Assembly: GCA_039801725.1 (NCBI GenBank)
Contig: JBDRVE010000007.1
Span: forward strand, 1 to 60,477
Reading direction: 5' to 3'
Origin: a candidate division WOR-3 bacterium
GTDB lineage: Bacteria; Hydrothermota; Tepidihabitantia; Tepidihabitantales; DTDR01
Length of the DNA stretch: 60,477 nt
The notes below the pieces were generated by a model, which saw only the letters and a program-made list of their open reading frames with translations, was not told the origin of the DNA and searched no databases. How positions within the stretch are numbered: the first letter of the stretch is position 1; each line of letters begins with the position of its first letter. Shown piece after piece: positions 35,596-44,810 of the stretch. The translations under genes were made by a program, and so were the position numbers.

Positions 35596-35610
35596 GTTAA
35601 TACATTTACT
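35596..35610 (+). promoter_or_regulatory. Upstream box GTTAATACATTTACT of the rplM promoter
   Basis: A 14/15 copy of the box at 13986-14000. It lies 8 nt upstream of the -35 hexamer, exactly as in the other copy, and the two promoters then share TTGACTTTTAA, a 16-nt spacer and TATAAT. Confidence 0.5.
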
Positions 35611-35618
35611 CTATTCGC

Positions 35619-35646
35619 TTGACTTTTAAAAAGATTTTATTATAAT
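35619..35646 (+). promoter_or_regulatory. rplM promoter, near-leaderless geometry
   Basis: TTGACT (35619-35624), 16-nt spacer, TATAAT (35641-35646), and 10 nt to the ATG at 35657. No SD. Confidence 0.7.
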
Positions 35647-35656
35647 TTATAAAATT

Positions 35657-36094
35657 ATGAAAACAACAATTATTACTGATAAGGAAAAAGTAGAAAGGAA
35701 ATGGTGGTTAGTAGATGCTAAAGGAAAGATTTTAGGCAGACTAGCATCAAAAATTGCTTTTCTTTTGATGGGAAAACATAAACCTTATTATACTCCCCAT
35801 ATTGATTGTGGCGATTTTGTAATTGTAATTAATGCCTCTCAAATTAAAGTTACTGGCAAAAAAGAAAAGAAAAAGGTATATTATTGGCATACCGGTTATC
35901 CCGGAGGTTTAAAATCAATGACTTTTGAAGAGATGATGAAAAAAAATCCTAAGAAGGTGATAGAATTAGCAGTAAAAAGAATGTTGCCTAAGAATCGTCT
36001 AAGAAAATATCGTTTAAAAAGGTTAAAGATTTATTTAGATGATAAGCATCTTCACCAAGCACAGAAGAATTTAATAGTGGAGGCAAAAATATGA
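35657..36094 (+). CDS. rplM: Ribosomal protein uL13
   Basis: A 145-residue protein: [21 protein letters not shown], then [38 protein letters not shown] and [11 protein letters not shown], all uL13 signatures. It overlaps rpsI by 4 nt (ATGA). It heads a long translation/envelope operon extending to cdsA. Confidence 0.96.
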   Translation: MKTTIITDKEKVERKWWLVDAKGKILGRLASKIAFLLMGKHKPYYTPHIDCGDFVIVINASQIKVTGKKEKKKVYYWHTGYPGGLKSMTFEEMMKKNPKKVIELAVKRMLPKNRLRKYRLKRLKIYLDDKHLHQAQKNLIVEAKI

Positions 36095-36492
36095 ACGAAT
36101 TTTATTTCGCTTGTGGAAGTAGAAAAGAGGGTGTTGCAAAAGTTTGGCTTTATCCAAAAGCAAATAATGAAAACTGGAAATTCGTTGTGAATAATCAACC
36201 GGCGGAGAAATATTTTGGTCGTTTTGATTTGGTACTTTTGGCTCAACAACCGTTAAAAGTTACGAATCTTTTGGGACAATTCGATGTGAAGTGTGAAGTG
36301 AAAGGAGGAGGTAAATCCGCTCAAGCAGGTGCTATTTCCTTAGGGATTGCTCGTGCTTTAGTAAACTATCAACCCGAATTAAGAAAATTACTTTCTGACG
36401 CAGGATTGCTAAAAAGAGACCCCCGAGAAAAAGAGAGATGTAAGTATGGATTAGCTAAAAGGAGAAAAAGTTTCCAATGGACCAAACGTTAA
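36091..36492 (+). CDS. rpsI: Ribosomal protein uS9
   Basis: A 133-residue protein. [14 protein letters not shown], the [20 protein letters not shown] motif and the basic C-terminus [13 protein letters not shown] (the tail that contacts P-site tRNA) are typical. It overlaps rplM by 4 nt and rpsB by 16 nt. Confidence 0.95.
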   Translation: MNEFYFACGSRKEGVAKVWLYPKANNENWKFVVNNQPAEKYFGRFDLVLLAQQPLKVTNLLGQFDVKCEVKGGGKSAQAGAISLGIARALVNYQPELRKLLSDAGLLKRDPREKERCKYGLAKRRKSFQWTKR

Positions 36493-37190
36493 CTGTTAAA
36501 GACTTATTAGAAGCAGGAATCCATTTTGGTCATTTGTCTAAGAGATGGAATCCAAAAATGGCTCCTTTTATCTACGGAAAGAAAAATGGAGTTTATATTA
36601 TCGATGTTGAGAAGACTTTAGAACGATTGAAAATTGCTTACGAGGCGGTACGTCGGACTGCAGAAAAAGGAGACGATGTATTATTTGTTGGTCGAAAACA
36701 ACAAGCAAAGCCAATTATTGAAGAAGAAGCTAATCGCTGTAAGGCCCTTTATGTAACAGAAAGATGGGTTGGTGGTCTTTTGACCAATTTTTCGGTTGTG
36801 AGTTCGCGAATTGCACGATATTTGGAATTAGAAAGGAAGTTTCAAGAAAAAGATTTTAAAAATTTAGGAAACAAAGAAATAAGAAAATTAGAAAGAGAGT
36901 TTGTTAAATTAGAAAAAATCTATAAAGGATTGAGAGAAATGGAAAGATTGCCAGGAATTATTTATGTGGTAGATGTGAGAATGGAAAAGACGCCGATTTT
37001 AGAAGCAAAAAGAGTAGGAATTCCAGTTGTTGCTTTGGTGGATACTGATGGAGATCCAACTTTGGTAGATTATCCAATACCCGGAAATGATGATGCGATG
37101 CGTTCTATAAAATTGATTACTTCTAAAATTGCTGATGCCGTAATTGAGGGAAGAAAAATTTTTGAACAAGATTTAAAGGAGGAGATATGA
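36477..37190 (+). CDS. rpsB: Ribosomal protein uS2
   Basis: A 237-residue protein: [19 protein letters not shown], then [30 protein letters not shown] and [25 protein letters not shown], the uS2 signatures. The start lies inside the rpsI 3' end, so translation is probably coupled. It overlaps tsf by 4 nt. Confidence 0.96.
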   Translation: MDQTLTVKDLLEAGIHFGHLSKRWNPKMAPFIYGKKNGVYIIDVEKTLERLKIAYEAVRRTAEKGDDVLFVGRKQQAKPIIEEEANRCKALYVTERWVGGLLTNFSVVSSRIARYLELERKFQEKDFKNLGNKEIRKLEREFVKLEKIYKGLREMERLPGIIYVVDVRMEKTPILEAKRVGIPVVALVDTDGDPTLVDYPIPGNDDAMRSIKLITSKIADAVIEGRKIFEQDLKEEI

Positions 37191-37783
37191 AAGATATCCC
37201 GATTGAAAAAATTAAAGAGTTACGACAAAGGACAGGTTCTGGAATTTTAGATTGTAAACAGGCTTTAATTGAAGCAGAAGGTGATATTGAAAAGGCGATC
37301 GAAATTTTAAGAAAAAAAGGAATTGCCAAAGCAGAAAAAAAGATGGAAAGACCTACTGCCGAAGGGGTTGTGGAGGCTTATATTCATCCTGGCGAAAGAT
37401 TGGGAGTGTTGGTAGAAGTAAATTGTGAAACCGATTTCGTTGCTCGTAATCCGGAGTTCCGGAGATTTGTAAGAGATATTGCTATGCAGATCGCTGCTAC
37501 TGACCCTTTAGCGATAAGTCCGGAGGATTTGCCGCCCCAGATTGTCGAACGCGAGAGAAAAATTTATGAAGAACAATTAAAAGATAGTGGCAAACCCAAG
37601 GAGGTAATTGAAAAAATAATTCAAGGAAAATTACAAAAATTTTATGAAGAAGTTTGTCTTTTAAATCAATCTTTTATAAAAAATCCAGAAAAGACCGTTG
37701 AAGTGTATTTAAAAGAACAAATTGCTAAATTTGGTGAAAATATAAAAATAAGAAGGTTTGCCCGATTTAAAATTGGTGAGTAA
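37187..37783 (+). CDS. tsf: Elongation factor Ts
   Basis: A 198-residue protein, a short EF-Ts like that of Thermus. The N-terminal UBA-like domain ([25 protein letters not shown]) is followed by a core with the exchange signature [15 protein letters not shown]. It has a single core half rather than the duplicated E. coli form. GGAGG SD upstream. It recycles EF-Tu GDP. Confidence 0.95.
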   Translation: MKDIPIEKIKELRQRTGSGILDCKQALIEAEGDIEKAIEILRKKGIAKAEKKMERPTAEGVVEAYIHPGERLGVLVEVNCETDFVARNPEFRRFVRDIAMQIAATDPLAISPEDLPPQIVERERKIYEEQLKDSGKPKEVIEKIIQGKLQKFYEEVCLLNQSFIKNPEKTVEVYLKEQIAKFGENIKIRRFARFKIGE

Positions 37784-38465
37784 ATCCTCTCCCTATAAGC
37801 GTGTACTTCTTAAATTAACTGGTGAAATTTGGGAGAACGAACAGATTTTAAAGGCTATAAGTGAAGAAATTATTGAAGTAGTTGAAAAATTGTTAATAAA
37901 TATAGCGATTGTAACCGGCGGCGGAAATTTTGTGCGGGGAGCGATAAATGATATGGGAAATCGACTATTAGCCGATCGAATAGGGATGTTAGGAACAATA
38001 ATCAATGCTTTAATAATTGAAAACTATTTAAAAGAAAAATGGCCTTGCGTTATTTTTTCTTCTTTTCCTTGTATGCCGATTGTTGACTATTATAGTGTAG
38101 AAAAAGCCAACGAAGCAATGGAGAAAGGCAGAATTGTGATTTTAGCCGGTGGCACTGGGAATCCTTATTTTTCTACTGATACCGCTTGTGTTTTACGAGG
38201 ACGAGAGTTAAAAGTAGATGTGATTTTGAAAGGAACAAAAGTTGAAGGCGTCTATTCCGAGGATCCTTTAAAAAATAAAAATGCTAAGTTTTATAAAAAA
38301 CTTACTTATGAAGAAGCAATCAAAAAAGAGTTAAAAATAATGGACAAAACGGCTTTTTTTCTTCTTAGAGAAGCAAAAATTCCTTTAGTCGTTTACAATG
38401 GAATGAAAAAAGGTAACTTAAAAAAAATTTTATTAGGAGAAAAAATTGGGAGCGTAATATGTTAG
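37776..38465 (+). CDS. pyrH: Uridylate kinase
   Basis: A 229-residue amino-acid-kinase-fold protein: YKRVLLKLTGEIW, then TGGGNFVRGAINDMGN, VIFSSFPCMPIVDYYSVEKA, RIVILAGGTGNPYFSTDTACVLR and KGTKVEGVYSEDP are classical PyrH motifs. It makes UDP from UMP. GTG at 37776 gives a standard N-terminus and an 8-nt overlap with tsf. TTG codons at 37758 and 37773 are alternatives, so the start is uncertain by a few residues. It overlaps frr by 7 nt. Confidence 0.94.
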   Translation: MSKSSPYKRVLLKLTGEIWENEQILKAISEEIIEVVEKLLINIAIVTGGGNFVRGAINDMGNRLLADRIGMLGTIINALIIENYLKEKWPCVIFSSFPCMPIVDYYSVEKANEAMEKGRIVILAGGTGNPYFSTDTACVLRGRELKVDVILKGTKVEGVYSEDPLKNKNAKFYKKLTYEEAIKKELKIMDKTAFFLLREAKIPLVVYNGMKKGNLKKILLGEKIGSVIC

Positions 38466-39016
38466 AGGAAATATACAAAACAACTAAAAACAAAATGCAA
38501 AAAACCTATGAATTATTGGGACAAGAACTAGCCCGAATCAGAACCGGACGGGCCAATCCAGCAATTTTGGATGGAATTAAAGTTGAATATTATGGAAATC
38601 CAACCCCTTTAAAACAATTAGCAAATATTTATGCTCCTGAACCAAGAATGTTAGTTATTCAAGTATGGGATAAAAATGTCGTCAATGAGGTAGAAAAAGC
38701 AATCTATAAGGCAGAGTTAGGATTGACCCCAAAGATTGAAGGTTCTTTAATAAAAATTCCTATTCCTCCCTTAACAGAAGAAAGAAGAAAAGAACTAATT
38801 AAATTATGTGCTAAGTTAACCGAAGATGCCAAGGTGGCAATCAGAAATATTAGAAGAGATGCTAACGATGAGATAAAAAAATTAGAAAAAGAGAAAAAAA
38901 TTTCCGAAGACGATAGTAAAATAGGAATAAAGAAAATTCAAGAAATTACCGACGAGTTTACCGAAAAAATAGAAGAACTTTTTAAGAAAAAAGAAAAGGA
39001 AATCTTAGAAGAATAA
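38459..39016 (+). CDS. frr: Ribosome recycling factor
   Basis: A 185-residue protein: ELARIRTGRANPAILDGIKVEYYG, then IPIPPLTEERRKELIKL and NIRRDANDEIKKLEK match RRF along its whole length (normal ~185). With EF-G it splits the post-termination ribosome. It abuts uppS with no gap. Confidence 0.96.
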   Translation: MLEEIYKTTKNKMQKTYELLGQELARIRTGRANPAILDGIKVEYYGNPTPLKQLANIYAPEPRMLVIQVWDKNVVNEVEKAIYKAELGLTPKIEGSLIKIPIPPLTEERRKELIKLCAKLTEDAKVAIRNIRRDANDEIKKLEKEKKISEDDSKIGIKKIQEITDEFTEKIEELFKKKEKEILEE

Positions 39017-39721
39017 GTGTCCGAAAATATTCCCCAGCACATTGCAATTATTATGGATGGCAACGGTCGTTGGGCAAAGGAACGTAATTTGCCCCGTTAT
39101 TTTGGCCATCGTGCTGGAGTAGAATCAGTAAGGGAGATTGTTCGAAGTTGCGCTAAATTAGGAATTAAATATTTAACTCTCTATGTTTTTTCCACGGAAA
39201 ATTGGGAAAGGCCGGAAAAAGAGGTCAACGCTTTGATGAATTTGTTAAAAAAATTATTAAAAAGTGAAGCCAAAGAATTAAATAAAAATAATGTTCGTGT
39301 AAAAGCTATTGGCCAGATAGAAAGATTACCAAAAGAAGTAAGAAAAAATTTAGACGAGTTAATTGCCTTGACAAAAAATAATACTGGTTTAACGTTGGTA
39401 CTTTCGTTAAGTTATGGTGGTCGTCAAGAAATTATAGAAGCGGTGAAAAAAATTTTAACAAAGAAAGTTGAGCCTGAAAGTTTAGACGAAAAAAAATTTA
39501 GAGAATTTCTTTATGATCCAGAAATTCCTGATCCCGATTTACTTATCCGAACCGGTGGAGAATACCGGATATCAAATTTTTTACTTTTTCAATCAGCTTA
39601 TACCGAATTTTATTTTACCAAAACTCTTTGGCCCGATTTTCGAGAAAAGGATTTGTTATTGGCAATTGAAGATTATAAAAAAAGAAAAAGGAAATTCGGT
39701 CGAGTTTTAGAATTTGAGTGA
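39017..39721 (+). CDS. uppS: Undecaprenyl diphosphate synthase
   Basis: A 234-residue cis-prenyltransferase: HIAIIMDGNGRWAKERN (catalytic Asp in IMDGNG), then LTLYVFSTENWERP, LSYGGRQEII and PDLLIRTGGEYRISNFLLFQ. It makes the C55 lipid carrier for peptidoglycan and glycans. It starts with GTG directly after the frr stop. It overlaps cdsA by 8 nt. Confidence 0.95.
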   Translation: MSENIPQHIAIIMDGNGRWAKERNLPRYFGHRAGVESVREIVRSCAKLGIKYLTLYVFSTENWERPEKEVNALMNLLKKLLKSEAKELNKNNVRVKAIGQIERLPKEVRKNLDELIALTKNNTGLTLVLSLSYGGRQEIIEAVKKILTKKVEPESLDEKKFREFLYDPEIPDPDLLIRTGGEYRISNFLLFQSAYTEFYFTKTLWPDFREKDLLLAIEDYKKRKRKFGRVLEFE

Positions 39722-40502
39722 ACTATTAAAAAGAATAACTATTGCTTTAATTTTTGGTGGTTCTTTAATTTTTTGTTCTTTTAATAATTTCTTACTTTTT
39801 CTTTATTTACAATTTTTTCTATTCATTGCCGGTTTAGAACTTATTAGAATATACCGATTACGACTTTTTAATTTTAGTTGGATTTATTATCTTTACCCTT
39901 TTTTAAATATTTTGTTATTAACATTTTTTTATTTTTCTCAAAAACTTGATTTATTATTATTCCTTTTTCTAATTATTCTTACCATTATTACTTTGTTAAG
40001 AAGACCACTCACAATAGATAATCTCGTTTTTGGTATTTTTTATTTTGTATATTTAGGCATTTTGCCATCCCACCTATTTTTGTTAAAACGTTTGGTCAGC
40101 CAAAAACAGTTTTCTCATTGGATTTTTTTATTTCCTTTATTTTTTACCTGGTTTAATGATACGGTTGCTTACTTTTCAGGTAGTATATTAGGAAGGCATA
40201 AAATTGCCAAAGATATAAGTCCTAACAAGAGTGTAGAAGGGCTAATTTTTAGTATAATCTTTTCTTTACCCTTTACTCTTATATATTTGAAAAAATTGGC
40301 TAGTCCATTAAACTTAATTATTTTAAGTGTTTCGTTAAGTTTTTTAGCTTTTTTGGGTGATCTTTTAGAATCCTTAATGAAAAGAGAAGTAAAAATTAAA
40401 GATAGTTCGAATCTATTACTAGCCCATGGCGGTTTTTTGGATAGAATTGATAGTTTACTTTTTACTATTCCCGGATTTTATTATTTTTTAATTAACCAAT
40501 GA
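39714..40502 (+). CDS. cdsA: Phosphatidate cytidylyltransferase
   Basis: A 262-residue, highly hydrophobic multi-span protein. The conserved C-terminal CdsA signature is visible as SLSFLAFLGDLLESLMKR, then KDSSNLLLAHGGFLDRIDSL. WFNDTVAYFSGSILGRHKIA is the second typical motif. It makes CDP-diacylglycerol at the inner membrane. Starts GTG, 8 nt inside uppS. Confidence 0.93.
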   Translation: MSELLKRITIALIFGGSLIFCSFNNFLLFLYLQFFLFIAGLELIRIYRLRLFNFSWIYYLYPFLNILLLTFFYFSQKLDLLLFLFLIILTIITLLRRPLTIDNLVFGIFYFVYLGILPSHLFLLKRLVSQKQFSHWIFLFPLFFTWFNDTVAYFSGSILGRHKIAKDISPNKSVEGLIFSIIFSLPFTLIYLKKLASPLNLIILSVSLSFLAFLGDLLESLMKREVKIKDSSNLLLAHGGFLDRIDSLLFTIPGFYYFLINQ

Positions 40503-40503
40503 G

Positions 40504-40680
40504 ATGAAAAAGAAGATTGGTTTTCGGGTTTCGAGACATCAAATAGTAAAATCCTTGTCGCGACAAAGAAAAATTATTAAACCTACTAAAATTTTTGAAA
40601 GTAAAAAGTTATATAAAAGAAACAAACAAAAAGAAGAATTGAAAAAGATGATAAAAGAAGAAAATATTGAAGATAATTAA
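40504..40680 (+). CDS. Small basic protein of unknown function
   Basis: A 58-residue frame, MKKKIGFRVSRHQIVKSL... ending KEENIEDN, starts 1 nt after the cdsA stop. Its charge is strongly positive in the first 45 residues with an acidic end. The middle, KPTKIFESKKLYKRNKQKEE, faintly resembles the C-terminal part of bS21, but the typical bS21 N-terminus is absent, so I do not assign it. Position in the operon and clean reading frame support a real gene; the absence of an SD weakens this. Confidence 0.45.
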   Translation: MKKKIGFRVSRHQIVKSLSRQRKIIKPTKIFESKKLYKRNKQKEELKKMIKEENIEDN

Positions 40681-40703
40681 TAATTTTAGTAAAATAACAG
40701 AAT

Positions 40704-41252
40704 ATGACAAGAGGAGAAGCCTTAAAATTAGTAGATAATTTTATTAAAAATGAAAATCTAAAAAAACATTTGTTAGCAGTGGAAGCCTGTATGCGGAAAT
40801 TGGCTAAATATTTTAACGAAGACGAAGAAAAATGGGGTCTATGCGGTTTATTACATGATTTGGATTATGAAGAGACTAACAAAACCCCCGAAACTCACGG
40901 TAGTCGGACAGTTGAAATTTTAAAAGAAAGAAATTTTTACGATAAAGAAATTTTCAATGGAATTCTTGCTCATTGTGAAAAAAAAGTTCCGGAAAATAAA
41001 TTAGAAAAAACAATATATGCAGTTGATCCTTTAACGGGTTTAATAGTAGCAGCTTGTTTGATGCATCCGACAAAAAAATTAAAAAATGTAGATGTGAATT
41101 TTGTCTTACGTCGTTTTAAAGAAAAAAAATTTGCGGCAGGCGCAAATCGGGAACAGATAAAAAAATGTGAAGAAATCGGATTGGATTTAGAAAAATTTAT
41201 TGAAATTTGCCTATCGGCGATGCAAGAGATATCTGAAGCACTTGGCTTATGA
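40704..41252 (+). CDS. HD-domain metal-dependent phosphohydrolase
   Basis: A 182-residue protein. His in [17 protein letters not shown] (about H21), HD in [12 protein letters not shown] (about 50-51), His near 64 and Asp in [11 protein letters not shown] (about 108) fit the HD superfamily, HDIG-like branch. Substrates of this branch are nucleotides; none can be named here. It overlaps glyQ by 4 nt, so it is cotranscribed with it. Confidence 0.8.
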   Translation: MTRGEALKLVDNFIKNENLKKHLLAVEACMRKLAKYFNEDEEKWGLCGLLHDLDYEETNKTPETHGSRTVEILKERNFYDKEIFNGILAHCEKKVPENKLEKTIYAVDPLTGLIVAACLMHPTKKLKNVDVNFVLRRFKEKKFAAGANREQIKKCEEIGLDLEKFIEICLSAMQEISEALGL

Positions 41253-42103
41253 AGAAAAAGAAATTTCAAGATATTGTACTAACTTTAAAAAATTTTTGGA
41301 AAAAAGAAGGTTGTTTAATTTATTCTCCCTATAATTCCGAAGTTGGGGCAGGTACTTTTAATCCGGCAACTTTTTTCCGTGTGCTGGATGACAAACCTTG
41401 GAGGGTGTGTTATATTGAACCTTCTAAAAGACCGCGTGATGGAAGATACGGTAAAAATCCTTTAAGAGTCCAACAATATTGGCAATTACAAGTCATTTTA
41501 AAACCTTTCCCTAAAAATATTCAAGAGATTTATTTAAAAAGTTTAGAAGCGATTGGTATTGATTTAAAAAATAATGATATTAAATTTATTGAAGATGATT
41601 GGGAATCACCTACTTTGGGCGCTTGGGGTATTGGATGGCAAGTTGAACTCAATGGAATTGAAATAACCCAATTTACCTATTTTCAACAGATGGGCGGATT
41701 GGATTTAAAGATAATCCCAGTAGAAATCACCTATGGTTTAGAAAGAATTGCAATGTTTTTACAAAAGGTTTTTTCTATTTTCCAAATTGAATGGAATGAA
41801 AACCATACTTGGGGAGATATCTACCTTCAAAATGAAAAGGAGTTTTCTTTTTTTAATTTTGAAGAGGTTATTCCTCAAGAATACTTAAAATTGTTTAATT
41901 TTTACGAAAAAGAAGCAAAAAGATTATTGGAAAAAGGCTTAGTTTATCCTGGATATGATTACGTAATTAAATGTTCTCATATCTTTAATCTTTTAGAGGC
42001 TCGAGGGGCAATTAGTGTTTCCGAAAGAATAACCTATATTAAACGGATAAGAGATTTAGCCCGACTGGCAGCAACAAAATACTTACAAAAGATTACCCCC
42101 TAA
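41249..42103 (+). CDS. glyQ: Glycyl-tRNA synthetase alpha subunit
   Basis: A 284-residue protein with class II features of the alpha2beta2 Gly[24 protein letters not shown], then [17 protein letters not shown] (motif 2 region) and GVQ-like [21 protein letters not shown]. Length normal (about 285-300). The beta subunit gene glyS, normally directly downstream or fused, is not here. It must be elsewhere for a functional enzyme. Confidence 0.94.
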   Translation: MKKKKFQDIVLTLKNFWKKEGCLIYSPYNSEVGAGTFNPATFFRVLDDKPWRVCYIEPSKRPRDGRYGKNPLRVQQYWQLQVILKPFPKNIQEIYLKSLEAIGIDLKNNDIKFIEDDWESPTLGAWGIGWQVELNGIEITQFTYFQQMGGLDLKIIPVEITYGLERIAMFLQKVFSIFQIEWNENHTWGDIYLQNEKEFSFFNFEEVIPQEYLKLFNFYEKEAKRLLEKGLVYPGYDYVIKCSHIFNLLEARGAISVSERITYIKRIRDLARLAATKYLQKITP

Positions 42104-42168
42104 TATCTTCTAATCCTATTCTTTAAGTAAGTTTTTAAATATCAAAAAGTTAGCTTCTCTTTTAATTA

Positions 42169-42196
42169 TTGACATAATTTAAATTAAAAATAAAAT
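42169..42196 (+). promoter_or_regulatory. Promoter of the exopolysaccharide-like operon
   Basis: TTGACA (42169-42174), 16-nt spacer, TAAAAT (42191-42196). A GAGGA SD lies in the ~25-nt leader before the ATG at 42228. This is the only clear promoter before the five-gene overlapping operon. Confidence 0.55.
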
Positions 42197-42227
42197 AATA
42201 TATTCAATAATTTTTGAGGACTGGGCT

Positions 42228-43250
42228 ATGGAAATAGATTTAATAAAAACTGGTATTGAGGAAATTGATAATCTTTGGGGTGGATTTCAACCAGGTTACG
42301 GATATTTTTTAATTAGTGAGAAAGAAGAGATCAATAATGAAATTCTTTTAAAATATGTGAATAAAGTTTTAATCTCTCAGGAACAAGTATTATATTTTAC
42401 TTCCTTAAACTTAGAAGATTTTTTAAGACAGGCAAAAAAGATTATGCCTGATGTGGATGAGTGGGTGAGAAAAAGTTTACTTTTTATTCATTTTGTTAAT
42501 CCTGATTTTTTAAAAATTAAAGAGGATAAAAAAACGATTTTTGCCTTAACTTCTTTGAAAAAGATTTTGATTAAAGAAAAAGCACGGCAAATTGTTATAA
42601 GTAATTTTGGTTATTTTCTTAATTTTGAAAATTTAGAAAAATTTTATAAAGAAATTTTTGAATTCTTTATGTTGTTAAGAGAATACTGTTGTGTTGGTTT
42701 TTTTTCTTTAACGAAAGAATTTGTTGAAGAAAATAAAGAAATTTTTTGTTTTTTAAGAGAAATTGCCGCCGGAATAATTTTTTATGAGGAAGAGAAATAT
42801 AATTTATTTTCCCGTTTCTCCCATCAAATAAAAATTTCGAAAAAAGAAGATTTTTTTATTCCCGAATATCCGCAAGAATCATCTGAACAGGATAGTTATA
42901 CGGGACTATATAATTATCAAGGATTTAAAAAAATTTTGGTTAAACTAATTGAAAAAAATTTTTTCTTTTCACTTTTTGGTTATCGAATTTTGACAGATTT
43001 AGATGATCACTTAAAGAGGATTTTTCTTTATCGGCTAACGAAGATTTTGAAAGAAAAAGGAATTAGGGTTCCGGCAATGCGTTACCAAGATAAGGTTTAT
43101 TTGCTATTTTTGAATAATAAAAAAGAATTAGAGGAGTGTAAAAAAATTATCAACGAAGAAGAGGCGACCGGAGGGATAAAGATTGCTAATTTTATTTATC
43201 ATTATCCAGAAGATTTTCAAAATATTGAAGAATTGAATAAAATCTTATGA
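42228..43250 (+). CDS. Degenerate KaiC-like ATPase fused to a degenerate GGDEF-like domain
   Basis: A 340-residue protein. Residues 1-205 follow the KaiC/RecA pattern (KTGIEEIDNLWGGFQPGYGYFLI), but where the Walker A GxxGxGKT should be it reads SEKEEINNE, and the Walker B strand (IVISNFGYF) lacks the Asp. From D222, DSYTGLYNYQGFKKIL matches the start of GGDEF domains. The signature position reads RYQDKVYLLF (285-294) where active enzymes have RYGGDEFxLL, followed by a TGGIKIANFIYHYPED strand like the usual SIGIA segment. Both active sites therefore look dead, suggesting a sensor or scaffold role. It overlaps the next gene by 4 nt. Confidence 0.6.
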   Translation: MEIDLIKTGIEEIDNLWGGFQPGYGYFLISEKEEINNEILLKYVNKVLISQEQVLYFTSLNLEDFLRQAKKIMPDVDEWVRKSLLFIHFVNPDFLKIKEDKKTIFALTSLKKILIKEKARQIVISNFGYFLNFENLEKFYKEIFEFFMLLREYCCVGFFSLTKEFVEENKEIFCFLREIAAGIIFYEEEKYNLFSRFSHQIKISKKEDFFIPEYPQESSEQDSYTGLYNYQGFKKILVKLIEKNFFFSLFGYRILTDLDDHLKRIFLYRLTKILKEKGIRVPAMRYQDKVYLLFLNNKKELEECKKIINEEEATGGIKIANFIYHYPEDFQNIEELNKIL

Positions 43251-44809
43251 AGATTCTTTTAATTGTTTCAATTCTTTTTTCCCACTGGGAATTAGAAAAG
43301 GCAAAAGAGTTGTATGAAAAGGGAATATATTTAGAAGCAGTTTATTATTTGAATAAGTATTTAGAAAAAAAACCTAAAGACAAAAAAGCAAGAGAGTTAA
43401 AAAGAAAAATTCTCTTCGAATTAAATTTGTCTGATTCAACGGAAAGGATTAAGGGTCTTTATAATTTTTCTAAAACACAAAAATCACAAAAAGAGATTAA
43501 AAAAGGGGAAATCCAATATTCCGAAATATTACAAAAAGCCCGAAGTGCAAAGGAAAGGGGAGATTATTTTAAAAGTTTGGCTTTTTACGAAGATTTTCTA
43601 AAAAAAGATACAAGTGATAAAAGAATTTTTTATGAAATTGCTCAGGTGAGTAGTTGGTTAGGATTTTTTAACAAAGCAATTTTTTATTACGAAAGATATT
43701 TAAATTATTTTCCTAAGGATAAAAGAGCTCGTTATGAATTAGCCTTAGTGCACAGTTGGAATGGTAATTATGAAAAAGCATTAGAGATTTTAAAAAATTT
43801 AGAAAAAGAAACAACCGATATCAAAATAGATTTGGCTAAAGCAAGAATTTATAAATGGCAAAACGATTATTCGAATTCTTATCGGATTTATCAGCAATTA
43901 AAAAATTTGTATCCGGAAAATGAAGATATTTTAAAAGAGTATGAAGAAGTAAAAAGCAAAATGGAAGAAAAGGAAAAAAGGGAAGAAAAATCTGAAATTT
44001 TATATTCCTTTTTACCAATCTTTTCTTATCAACAAACAACGGAAGAATGGCAGAGGATTTTATTGGGCTCATATTTTCAATTTAATTGGAATAAATTATC
44101 CTCTACTATTCTTTATGAATGGCAACAATGTCAAGAAGACGATAGTTTGCGAATAATAAATAAAATTGGTTTAAAAAACAAAATCAATTTTTTAGAAAAT
44201 CTCTATCTTAATTTTAATGTTTATTATTTAGCAATAAAAAGAAGTGAAGATTTAATTCTTTATGGTATTGGGGTCAATTATCAAAATCCGAAGTTGCTAT
44301 TAAATTTAGAATATAATAAAAAACCGGTTTGGGAAGAAGTTTATAAAATAAATACTTGTTATCGTTTATTAACAGCCGATGCTCTTTGGGGAGGGATATA
44401 TTATCAGCCTTTCAAATTTTTGGGCTTTGAAGGAAATTATCAGTATGGTCTTTATAGTGATAAAAATGAATTGAATAATTTAAATCTTAAACTAATTTTT
44501 TTACCTTTTAATAATTTAAAATTTGGTTATCACTATTATTTTTTAAGTTATCTTATAGAAAAAGAGGAATATTGGTCACCAAGATTTTACGAAGTTCATT
44601 CAGCGTTTTTAAATATTTGGGTAGAAAATTTTGAAATATTTTTTAAATTGGGGAAACCGATTGATTTTTCCTTCTTAGAGAAAGATTTCTCAATCGCTTT
44701 TAGAATAAAATTAGTTAAAAATTTCTTTTTATTACTGAATGGCAAATACGGCGAAACTTACTATTACAAAATTGGTGAAGGAACTATTGGTTTTGAATAT
44801 TTATGGTAA
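43247..44809 (+). CDS. TPR + outer-membrane beta-barrel export protein (PgaA/YaiO-like)
   Basis: A 520-residue protein. A short signal peptide (MKILLIVSILFSHW) is followed by TPR repeats over about residues 15-235, such as AKELYEKGIYLEAVYYLNKYL, then an acidic linker. Residues 248-520 show alternating aromatic/hydrophobic strands (LLGSYFQFNWNKLSSTILYEW; LYLNFNVYYLAIKR) and end in FEYLW with a terminal aromatic, as in outer-membrane barrels. The TPR-then-barrel order matches PgaA-type exopolysaccharide porins, though much shorter than E. coli PgaA. YaiO is the other close architecture. Confidence 0.7.
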   Translation: MKILLIVSILFSHWELEKAKELYEKGIYLEAVYYLNKYLEKKPKDKKARELKRKILFELNLSDSTERIKGLYNFSKTQKSQKEIKKGEIQYSEILQKARSAKERGDYFKSLAFYEDFLKKDTSDKRIFYEIAQVSSWLGFFNKAIFYYERYLNYFPKDKRARYELALVHSWNGNYEKALEILKNLEKETTDIKIDLAKARIYKWQNDYSNSYRIYQQLKNLYPENEDILKEYEEVKSKMEEKEKREEKSEILYSFLPIFSYQQTTEEWQRILLGSYFQFNWNKLSSTILYEWQQCQEDDSLRIINKIGLKNKINFLENLYLNFNVYYLAIKRSEDLILYGIGVNYQNPKLLLNLEYNKKPVWEEVYKINTCYRLLTADALWGGIYYQPFKFLGFEGNYQYGLYSDKNELNNLNLKLIFLPFNNLKFGYHYYFLSYLIEKEEYWSPRFYEVHSAFLNIWVENFEIFFKLGKPIDFSFLEKDFSIAFRIKLVKNFFLLLNGKYGETYYYKIGEGTIGFEYLW

Positions 44810-44810
44810 A

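Larger units (their letters stand above)
34896..35656. other. About 760 bp gene-free region before rplM
   Basis: No coding frame with a plausible start, SD and length is seen on either strand. Most of it is extremely AT-rich. A purine- and GC-richer island at about 35203-35340 can form nested stems and is listed separately. The right end holds the rplM promoter and its upstream box. The stretch is by far the longest non-coding gap in the window and may hold a structured RNA or a decayed element. Confidence 0.6.

Noticed and set aside
44739-44810. Earlier ATG for the GT2 synthase
   Set aside because: It would overlap the beta-barrel gene by 71 nt and add a hydrophilic N-terminus before the membrane spans. 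ATG 44811 fits better.
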